From an uncultured Microcoleaceae cyanobacterium (GTDB taxonomy: Bacteria > Cyanobacteriota > Cyanobacteriia > Cyanobacteriales > Microcoleaceae), in the NCBI GenBank assembly GCA_938083405.1, contig CALKCV010000509.1, positions 1 to 5,596 on the forward strand: a stretch of 5,596 nt of DNA, read 5' to 3'. Under the pieces are notes generated by a model. The model ran no database searches, was not told the origin of the DNA, and worked only from the letters and a program-made list of their open reading frames with translations. Shown here piece by piece: positions 1 through 5,505 of the stretch; position 1 is the stretch's first letter; every line of letters begins with the position of its first letter. Both the position numbers and the translations under genes were made by a program.

Positions 1-1944
1 CTTCGCGAACTTCAAGGTGCAACTAATAGCATAGCTAATGCTATTACAGAAGAACAAATCACCAACGAAGAACTATTAAAAAGGTTTAAAAACACAGTAG
101 AAAATAATCCTAATTTTTTAAATGTAGGTGCAGCCTATAAACCTTTTGCTTATAACAAAGAAACTCAACTGTATGCACCCTATTATGCCAGAAGAAACGG
201 GACATTAGAATTTCTAAAAGTAGAAGATGCTTACGACTACACCGAGCCAGAGCATGATTGGTATAACAAACCGTTGGTTCAGGGAGCTACTTGGGTAGAA
301 CCTTTCTTTGCTAGATCTGTAAATTCTCTAGTAGCTGGATTTTATGCTCCTTTTAAGAAAATAGACCCAGAAACCAAAGAGAAAGTAGTTGCAGGAGTAG
401 TCTATAGCAACTATTCATTGAATAATCTCAAAGAACTCATGGCTTCTCTAAATCTCGGCCAAAGCGGCTACGGATTTTTAATCTCAAAGAAAGGAGCATT
501 GTTAGTTCATCCTGTAGAAAGGTATGTCAGAAGTAGAAAAACTATTTTTAATATAGCAAGCATTCAAAATAACCGCAAGTTAAAAGGACTAGCAGAAAAA
601 GCCATTAATGGTGAAAGTGGGGGGATAGAATTTGTTGATGAAATTACCGGTCAATCTTCCTGGTTGTTTTTAGAACCGATCGCTCTCAATGGATGGTCTA
701 TGGGAGTAGTTTTTATCAAAGACGAAATAGCGATCGACAATAAAACTTTGCGCCGAAAATTAATCTGGCTTAGTTTGGGAGTAGTATCGTTTTTATTCTT
801 CCTATCCATATTAATTTTTCAGGCTTATAATGGCAGCGTCAAAAGCTTGTGGGCCCTATCATCAACTACAAGTTTATTATTTGCCATAGAAATAGCTTGT
901 GTTTGGTCTCTGGCTATATTAGAGCTCAACTATAAAAACGAGCGGAATTTGCTAGTAAGCCAAGCTAGCACGGATAACTTCTTAATACCTCAATTCAGAT
1001 CCGTTCAAGAATTAGGTCAACAACTACCCCTATTAGTTCCCACTGGAGTTTTCATTCAATCCCTAGATTTTACCAGCGCTAATGATGTATTTATGACCGG
1101 CTATATTTGGCAAAAATATTACGACGGCATCCACGACGAATTGTCTCGCGGTTTTATCTTCCCAGAATCCATCACTGCCAACGATTTTGATGTAACCGAA
1201 GCTTACCGACATAAAGCCATAAATTATGAAGTTATCGGCTGGTATTTTGAAGCTAGCCTTCGACAGCAATTTGATTTTACTAAATATCCCTTTGATTTTA
1301 AAGATGTTTGGATTCGCATTTGGCATCAAGATTTCAATCGGGTGGATTTAAACCGTCAAGTAATTTTAGTGCCCGACTTAGAAGGTTACGAAGTAATAAA
1401 TCCTACTTCCAAACCGGGTTTAGATGAAAATTTTGTCTTAGAAGGATGGTTTCTAGAAAGTAGCTTTTTTGAGTACGGATTCAATAGTTACACTACCAAT
1501 TTTGGATTGGAAAATAGCATCCCTAAGAAAAATTTTCCCGAACTTTATTTTACTATTATCCTCAGAAGGGCCTTCATCGGTCTATTTATTGCCAGAATTA
1601 TTCCCCTTATGGTAGTCTCTATCTTGCTCTTTACCATGCTGCTACTCGCTAATAAAGATAGGGGTATGGAAGTAGTGGGAGCTTGCGGAGGGTTTGTCTT
1701 TATTGTCATTCTGGATCAAATAGCAGTCAGGGGAGAAATTGTCGCCAACGGCATCATTTATTTTGAATATTTCTACTTTGTCATCTACCTATTTATTTTC
1801 TTAGTAGCTATGAACGCAATTATGTTAACCTTCGATACGAAGTTCCCTTTAATGGAGTATAAAAATAATCTGATTCCGAAACTTTTTTACTGGCCTACGG
1901 TCTTATCTTTGTTGCTCTGGGTAACTTTATCGGTCTTTTATTAA
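1..1944 (+). CDS. dCache sensor domain fused to a pentameric ligand-gated ion channel (5' partial)
   Basis: The frame is open from the first base, so the N-terminus lies outside the window; residues are counted from base 1 (647 seen, stop TAA at 1942-1944). Residues 1 to about 245 resemble a dCache_1 sensor: W87-Y88, W98..P101, the GVV strand at 132-134, SGYGFLI at 155-161, HP at 170-171 and a final GWSMGVV at 231-237. Two hydrophobic helices follow (about 254-275 and 284-307) with a very short loop. Residues 310-525 then look like a pro-loop receptor ligand-binding domain: YPFD at 429-432 after FDFTK, GW..ES at 482-487, NFGLE at 500-504, pre-M1 R523. M1 is about 526-549 with P535, M2 556-577, M3 585-609, M4 629-647. 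As in other prokaryotic members, the loop cysteines are absent. From recall, GLIC has the same YPFD, GW..ES and NF.LE motifs and the same 12-residue Arg-to-Pro spacing. Inferred role: a plasma-membrane channel with an extra extracytoplasmic sensor. Ligand and ion selectivity are unknown. The gene is visibly more AT-rich than the helicase gene. Confidence 0.85.
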   Translation, partial: LRELQGATNSIANAITEEQITNEELLKRFKNTVENNPNFLNVGAAYKPFAYNKETQLYAPYYARRNGTLEFLKVEDAYDYTEPEHDWYNKPLVQGATWVEPFFARSVNSLVAGFYAPFKKIDPETKEKVVAGVVYSNYSLNNLKELMASLNLGQSGYGFLISKKGALLVHPVERYVRSRKTIFNIASIQNNRKLKGLAEKAINGESGGIEFVDEITGQSSWLFLEPIALNGWSMGVVFIKDEIAIDNKTLRRKLIWLSLGVVSFLFFLSILIFQAYNGSVKSLWALSSTTSLLFAIEIACVWSLAILELNYKNERNLLVSQASTDNFLIPQFRSVQELGQQLPLLVPTGVFIQSLDFTSANDVFMTGYIWQKYYDGIHDELSRGFIFPESITANDFDVTEAYRHKAINYEVIGWYFEASLRQQFDFTKYPFDFKDVWIRIWHQDFNRVDLNRQVILVPDLEGYEVINPTSKPGLDENFVLEGWFLESSFFEYGFNSYTTNFGLENSIPKKNFPELYFTIILRRAFIGLFIARIIPLMVVSILLFTMLLLANKDRGMEVVGACGGFVFIVILDQIAVRGEIVANGIIYFEYFYFVIYLFIFLVAMNAIMLTFDTKFPLMEYKNNLIPKLFYWPTVLSLLLWVTLSVFY

Positions 1945-1951
1945 TCTGATT

Positions 1952-2080
1952 GGTAGTGGTTCGCAAGTAGTGTTTTAAAGTGAAAATAAAGTTGGTAGTA
2001 ATCGCAAAGCGCGATTTATATAGCTCAATCGCGCTTTGCGATTACTACAAGCACTCGATCGCTACATCTTTACCACTACC
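1952..2080. mobile_element. MITE-like non-autonomous element, 129 bp, with 8-bp target duplication
   Basis: The segment begins GGTAGTGGT (1952-1960) and ends ACCACTACC (2072-2080), a perfect 9-bp terminal inverted repeat. Weaker matching continues inward (GTAG at the same offset in both ends). It is flanked by ATCTGATT on both sides (1944-1951 and 2081-2088), as expected of a target-site duplication. It has no coding capacity and encloses a perfect 22-bp inverted repeat. Ends starting GGT and an 8- to 9-bp duplication would fit mobilisation by an IS1-family transposase; this parentage is inference. The first duplicated base is the last A of the channel stop codon, so the insertion left that gene intact. 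Removing the element and one duplicate leaves only 22 bp between the two convergent genes. Confidence 0.72.
1995..2048. repeat. Perfect 22-bp inverted repeat with 10-nt loop, inside the MITE-like element
   Basis: Arms at 1995-2016 and 2027-2048 are exact reverse complements, with loop TATATAGCTC. Each arm also contains a smaller inverted repeat (AATCGC...GCGATT), so alternative cruciform or paired-hairpin folds are possible. The RNA from either strand would form a very stable hairpin between the convergent genes. No T-run follows directly on either strand, so it is not a textbook intrinsic terminator, although it could slow or stop readthrough or protect 3' ends. Confidence 0.85.
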
Positions 2081-2103
2081 ATCTGATTTCTTCCTTAGAA
2101 AAA

Positions 2104-3324
2104 CTACAAATTATCCAATAAATCCAACACTTTTTTCGGCTGCAACTTATCCTTAAACCAGACTATCGGCACGGGGACTTCCTTGATTTTGACACCAGCT
2201 TTCTCTAAATTCAACCTCTCGGAAACTGCCAAAATTAAATTATCGCAATTGGCAGTTTCTACTTGCCAAAATTTCTTCTTCAAATACTCCGGTCGCCAAT
2301 AACCAACAATCTCTAATAAAAAGGTTCGCCCTTCTGGATGCACTAAGCGAAAATCGGGAATCATCACGCTACCCGGTATGGGAATTAAATCCACTTCTCT
2401 CTCTAATTTCCAGTCGGTCTTTGTCTTCTCCCAACGTTCCGCAAAGGATGCTTCTATCATGCTATCGTAAGGCTTACCCGGCGGATAATGACTGACTAAT
2501 CCACAATCGGAATTAAGACTAAATTTCCCCGTTTTCCAATTCTTGGTATATTGGTCGCGAGTTTGCAAAGTGGCGTGCAAACTCCATTTAGTAACGTGTA
2601 ACAATGCCGGCAGCATTTTCGCTAAAGCTAAACCGTAACGAGTGCTTGGTTTAAATAAACTGTTAGGTCCGTCAATTGTCAGGGTAAAACCGGTGTCGGC
2701 ATCTCCTTCGATATAGGTCATTAATTGAAACAGTTTGAGATAGCGAAATAACAGTTTATATTCTCCCGGGTCGTTGCGGTGGGCGTTTAATCTAATATGA
2801 CTGGCGCGATAGAAGATTCCCTGCACTTGGGAGAGGTTATAACGATGCAATAATTCTTTCGGTGTCGGCGCTTCAAATTCCGTAAGAATTCGGTTTTCTT
2901 GGAGGTCGGCATAGAGTCCTTTGATAATCTCATCGGGCAAGACTTCTCGGTTTAATTGTTCGCTTAATTTTGCCGCTAACTTTTCGATAGTTATTTGGGT
3001 AGATTTGATGCCAGGCATTCTTTCTGCTGAGGCGGCAAATATTCGCTCTCTTAATTCTAAAGGTTCTAGGGGACTGACAACTTCAAAGGTGGCAAAACCG
3101 CTTCTGAGTAGGTGCGCTAATGCTCGTTTTACTCGGTAGTTGGGGCTGTCTCCTTCTAATTCTAGCAGGCTTTTATCTAGTTCTTTTTGGGGTTTAGCGA
3201 TCGCTTCTTGAAAACAATTTATCGCTTCTTCAGCCAAACCTCGATTTTTTTTGTCAATCTTTAAGTAATGAGGAACTACGGTTTCTCCATTTTGACGGTG
3301 AGATAATAATTCTGTTGGTAACAT
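2104..3324 (-). CDS. DUF790 family / Bax1-like PD-(D/E)XK nuclease, partner of XPB-like helicase
   Basis: A 406-residue cytoplasmic protein of the DUF790 family, the bacterial counterpart of archaeal Bax1, which binds XPB helicase and cuts DNA near bubbles or junctions. The start chosen is ATG at 3324-3322, giving MLPTELLSHR and then VPHYL at 17-21, the usual family N-terminus. A TTG 15 bases upstream would add five residues and lies at the edge of an AT repeat. The central region carries DGPNSLF (218-224) followed by RYG (229-231), which I recall as a conserved family block. The C-terminal third has a plausible nuclease core: E296 in FAERW, P323-D324-F, then E338 in LLEIVGYW, followed by lysines 349-351. 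All expected acidic residues are present, so it should be active. It lies 149 nt downstream of the helicase gene on the same strand, with no clear Shine-Dalgarno and no convincing own promoter, and is probably co-transcribed. The exact substrate in cyanobacteria is inferred from archaeal work. Confidence 0.85.
   Translation of the reverse strand: MLPTELLSHRQNGETVVPHYLKIDKKNRGLAEEAINCFQEAIAKPQKELDKSLLELEGDSPNYRVKRALAHLLRSGFATFEVVSPLEPLELRERIFAASAERMPGIKSTQITIEKLAAKLSEQLNREVLPDEIIKGLYADLQENRILTEFEAPTPKELLHRYNLSQVQGIFYRASHIRLNAHRNDPGEYKLLFRYLKLFQLMTYIEGDADTGFTLTIDGPNSLFKPSTRYGLALAKMLPALLHVTKWSLHATLQTRDQYTKNWKTGKFSLNSDCGLVSHYPPGKPYDSMIEASFAERWEKTKTDWKLEREVDLIPIPGSVMIPDFRLVHPEGRTFLLEIVGYWRPEYLKKKFWQVETANCDNLILAVSERLNLEKAGVKIKEVPVPIVWFKDKLQPKKVLDLLDNL
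3197..3204. repeat. HIP1 octamer GCGATCGC
   Basis: A complete copy of the highly iterated palindrome, abundant in many cyanobacterial genomes, within the nuclease coding sequence. It is useful mainly as a taxonomic marker. Confidence 0.9.
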
Positions 3325-3337
3325 AATTGGTGATTTC

Positions 3338-3371
3338 AATTAATAATTAATAATTAATAATTAATAATTAA
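3338..3371. repeat. AT-only heptamer tandem repeat (AATTAAT, about 4.9 copies)
   Basis: Four perfect AATTAAT units plus six bases of a fifth lie just upstream of the nuclease gene. Heptanucleotide arrays of this kind (STRR sequences) are typical of cyanobacterial intergenic DNA. The array contains only A and T and overlaps the alternative upstream TTG of the nuclease gene. That supports the internal ATG as the true start. Copy number may vary between strains and could influence leader RNA structure or translation, which is inference. Confidence 0.85.
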
Positions 3372-3473
3372 GCTATTAGCGTATAGTATTTTATCTGAGT
3401 TGCATTGCCACCCTGCCCCTCTTTTTTTTATTGCAGTCATTTAATGGGACTCGCTCTAATTGGTAATTAGGAA

Positions 3474-5102
3474 TTAAAATGGCGGGATATCTTCTGAGTT
3501 ATCATCATCGGTTTTCTTAGCATTATATTTTCCCTTAGCAGAAGATTCTGCCGCTCGTTTAGAAGACGCTCTATTAACCCCGTAAATAGGTGTTGGCTTT
3601 TTGGGAATTTCTGAAGATTTAACTTCTTTCTCCCGCTCTTTGATTTCGATGCCGGGCATCTCTAATTGTTCTACTTCCGCTTCTTTTCGCTTTCTTTCGA
3701 CGCGCGGTCGAACGGATCGCGACTTTCCTACACCTTTTCTGCGCATAGAAGTACGTTCTTCCGTGGTATCTTCGGCAACTACTTCATACAACGTAGCCAA
3801 CTTATTTTTATCGCTGCCTTTGCGCAAGACTCGACCCAATCTTTGAATATATTCTCGTTCGCTGCCGGTACCGGATAAAATAATAGCTACCCTGGCATCG
3901 GGAACGTCAACTCCTTCGTTAAGAACGTGGGAAGCGACGAGGGTTTTATATTCTCCTGTTCTAAATTTTGTTAATACTTGATGGCGTTCTTTTACGGGAG
4001 TTTGATGAGTAATAGCGGGAATTAAAAGGTCGTGGGAAATGCGATAAACCGTGGCATTATCTGCGGTAAAAATTAAGGTTCTTTCGGGGTAATGTTGGGC
4101 TAGTAAGTCTGCTAAAACTCGCAATTTCCCCTCGTTGCCGAGGGCAATTTCTTTAGCGCGGCGGTGGGCTAACATTGCCCTTCTGCCGGCGGGGGATCTG
4201 GCGCTGGCAATAATAAAATGTTTCCAACCGTCGATACTTCCTAATTGAATATTTGCTTGTTTGAGAAAGTCGTTACGAATTCTCATGGATTTGTCGTATT
4301 CTTCCCGTTCCTTTTTGGAAAGTTTGACCATGATTTGTACTACTTGATGTTCCGCTAAAGCTGCACCGGCCAATTCTTCGGGAGTTTTGCTAAAAACCGT
4401 TGGTCCGATTAGTTGGTTGAGGTCGTCGTGGCGGCCGTCGGAGCGATCGGGGGTGGCGGTTAGTCCCAGACGGTAGGGGGCGATCGCGTATTCGGCGATT
4501 ACCCGATAATAGTCGGTGGGGAGGTGGTGGCATTCGTCGAAAATCAATAAACCGTATTTATTGCCGATCGCCTCTGCGTGGATAGCGCCGCTATCGTAAG
4601 TTGCGACTAATATCGGCGTTCTATCCCGCGAACCTCCCCCCAGCAAACCTACTTCCACATCTGGAAAGGCTGCGTTTAGATGAGCGTACCACTGGTGCAT
4701 TAGGTCTAAAGTCGGCACTACTATTAAGGTACTGCGGGGGGTGGCTTGCATTGCCAGTTGTGCCAGATAGGTTTTCCCCGAAGCCGTCGGCAACACTGCC
4801 ACTCCCTGTCTGGCTGCCTGTTTCCAAGCTTTTAGGGCTGCTGTTTGGTGTTCGTAGGGGGGCATTTCTATGCTGGGGGAGAGTTCTAGGGGTTCAAACT
4901 GTTTGGCGTTGTCGGTTATCTGGATTTTGTCTGCCTGGAGGCATTCCATCAGGGGACGGTAAGAGATGGCGGGGACGCGGAATTTTTCTACGCGATCGTC
5001 CCAGGTGGCAAACTCCATCCAATTTCTAGGGGCTTTTTCGTCTGGGGGAGGATCGAGGATGAGGGTTCCGCGATCGAACTTTATAGTAGCAGTCGGTGGC
5101 AT
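3474..5102 (-). CDS. XPB/Rad25-like superfamily 2 DNA helicase
   Basis: A 542-residue ATP-dependent DNA translocase of the XPB type, cytoplasmic, probably for DNA repair. Residues 5-70 form a small N-terminal domain with WDDRV and FRVPAISYRP, in the place of the XPB damage-recognition domain. Helicase motifs follow in order: PYEHQ (82-86), Walker A PTASGKT (105-111), IVVPTLDLMHQW (127-138), DECHH (189-193), LTATP (214-218), a charged helical insert near 260-310 where XPB has its thumb, IFTAD (344-348), LNEGVDVPDA (394-403) and QRLGRVLRKG (420-429). All catalytic residues are intact. After about 450 comes a lysine/glutamate-rich, low-complexity tail of about 90 residues. The start is ATG at 5102-5100: the alternative TTG at 5165 overlaps the -35 box of a good promoter. 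No Shine-Dalgarno is visible. The Bax1-like nuclease gene follows on the same strand, the archaeal XPB-Bax1 arrangement. A general DEAD/DEAH helicase label would be the cautious alternative. Confidence 0.88.
   Translation of the reverse strand: MPPTATIKFDRGTLILDPPPDEKAPRNWMEFATWDDRVEKFRVPAISYRPLMECLQADKIQITDNAKQFEPLELSPSIEMPPYEHQTAALKAWKQAARQGVAVLPTASGKTYLAQLAMQATPRSTLIVVPTLDLMHQWYAHLNAAFPDVEVGLLGGGSRDRTPILVATYDSGAIHAEAIGNKYGLLIFDECHHLPTDYYRVIAEYAIAPYRLGLTATPDRSDGRHDDLNQLIGPTVFSKTPEELAGAALAEHQVVQIMVKLSKKEREEYDKSMRIRNDFLKQANIQLGSIDGWKHFIIASARSPAGRRAMLAHRRAKEIALGNEGKLRVLADLLAQHYPERTLIFTADNATVYRISHDLLIPAITHQTPVKERHQVLTKFRTGEYKTLVASHVLNEGVDVPDARVAIILSGTGSEREYIQRLGRVLRKGSDKNKLATLYEVVAEDTTEERTSMRRKGVGKSRSVRPRVERKRKEAEVEQLEMPGIEIKEREKEVKSSEIPKKPTPIYGVNRASSKRAAESSAKGKYNAKKTDDDNSEDIPPF
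4480..4487. repeat. HIP1 octamer GCGATCGC
   Basis: Second complete copy, in the helicase coding sequence near the LTATP motif. Two octamers in 5.6 kb are well above chance, and partial copies occur near 730, 2057, 4564, 4988 and 5069. Confidence 0.9.
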
Positions 5103-5136
5103 GGTTGTTTGGGATTGATTTGCTTGGTTGTTCAAC

Positions 5137-5165
5137 AGTATAGTAGTTGTTGGCAATTTTGGCAA
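5137..5165 (-). promoter_or_regulatory. Sigma-70 type promoter of the helicase-nuclease genes
   Basis: On the minus strand TTGCCA (5165-5160) and TATACT (5142-5137) are separated by exactly 17 bp, each one or two bases from consensus. Transcription would start near 5130 and give a leader of about 27 nt before the helicase ATG at 5102. This placement excludes the upstream TTG codon at 5165 as a start for messages from this promoter. Prediction is from sequence only. Confidence 0.55.
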
Positions 5166-5168
5166 TTT
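5151..5168. repeat. Two tandem copies of TGGCAATTT covering the -35 region
   Basis: TGGCAATTT occurs at 5151-5159 and again at 5160-5168 without a gap. The distal copy supplies the -35 hexamer (TTGCCA on the minus strand) and the proximal copy places an identical hexamer in the spacer. This may be a small duplication, or a paired site for a regulator acting on the helicase promoter. No regulator can be named. Confidence 0.6.
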
Positions 5169-5222
5169 TTTTAATAATTAGTTCCACCAGTTCCATGTTA
5201 TCCTCAAATTCAAAGTAGAGTT

Positions 5223-5236
5223 GAGGAATTGTTATG
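5223..5236 (+). promoter_or_regulatory. Ribosome binding site and ATG of the decayed small gene
   Basis: GAGGA (5223-5227) lies six bases before ATG (5234-5236). It is the clearest Shine-Dalgarno in the window, whereas neither complete gene has one. It indicates that a translated gene once began here, facing away from the helicase. Confidence 0.5.
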
Positions 5237-5475
5237 ACCCAAGCTCTATCCATGCCAACGGTTCTCGAACGGCGAAGTCTAATATTGCCTATGCTCGTTC
5301 TCCTGAAGAATGTGCTGAAAAATTCAAAAAATGCTATGGCGAGGATATTAATCGCTACCCAGAAACTCGGTTTTTATTACAATACCAACGCCATTTTCTC
5401 GAACGGTTGTGCGGACCTCCGTGGAACCCAACATCAACGAGCGAAACGAACAGGATTGTGTTGGGCCCTGCGTAG
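5234..5475 (+). pseudogene. Probable frameshifted remnant of a small gene of unknown function
   Basis: The ATG behind a good ribosome binding site starts MTQALSMPTVLER in one frame. From about 5275 the protein-like composition moves to the frame one base back, reading AKSNIAYARSPEECAEKF and on through NRYPETRFLLQYQRHFLERL to TAG at 5473-5475. A single lost base near 5270-5278 would join the two parts into roughly 80 residues. The downstream stretch is charged, soluble-looking and rich in aromatic residues; I do not recognise the family. The original ATG frame stays open to the window's end, but its later translation crosses repeats and looks non-coding. The last 45 bases overlap a repeat, so the natural C-terminus may also be lost. 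The alternatives are a sequencing error in an intact gene, or no gene at all. The gene would be divergent from the helicase, with a start-to-start gap of 131 bp. Confidence 0.4.
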
Positions 5476-5490
5476 CTGCACCAAACCTAC
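5427..5490. repeat. Degenerate cyanobacterial GTTGGG...CCAAACCTAC intergenic repeat
   Basis: CCCAACA (5427-5433) and TGTTGGG (5459-5465) are exact inverse copies. TGTTGGG is followed 15 bases later by CCAAACCTAC (5481-5490), so two alternative stems compete for the same GTTGGG arm. The layout resembles the GTTGGG...CCCAACCTAC hairpin repeats scattered between cyanobacterial genes, here in a worn form. The resemblance is from recall and not from a search. Confidence 0.4.
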
Positions 5491-5505
5491 TAGGGCATCT
5501 AGCCT

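Noticed and set aside
2087..2103. TTTCT-TCCTT-AGAAA stem followed by A residues between the nuclease stop and the MITE-like element
   Set aside because: It would make a minus-strand hairpin of only five weak pairs. The T-run precedes the stem in that direction, so it does not meet the terminator pattern.
3338..3371. CRISPR-like array
   Set aside because: The repeats are 7-bp units without spacers, which is a simple tandem array and not a CRISPR locus.
3456..3470. CTAATT-GGT-AATTAG hairpin just after the helicase stop codon
   Set aside because: The stem is six AT-rich pairs with no following T-run on the minus strand, so it is too weak to call a terminator. Co-transcription of the nuclease remains the simpler reading.
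3372..3473. Possible separate promoter for the nuclease gene (TACTAT/TATACG on the minus strand near 3380-3390)
   Set aside because: A -10-like sequence is present, but no acceptable -35 hexamer lies 16-18 bp upstream, so it cannot be supported.
4601..5029. 142-codon open frame on the plus strand
   Set aside because: It lies entirely opposite the helicase N-terminal half. Its translation has no recognisable domain, and the minus-strand frame carries Walker A and DECHH motifs.
5026..5253. 75-codon minus-strand frame overlapping the helicase start
   Set aside because: It overlaps the helicase promoter and the first codons in another frame. Composition after the first 35 residues is coding-shadow-like and it has no ribosome binding site.
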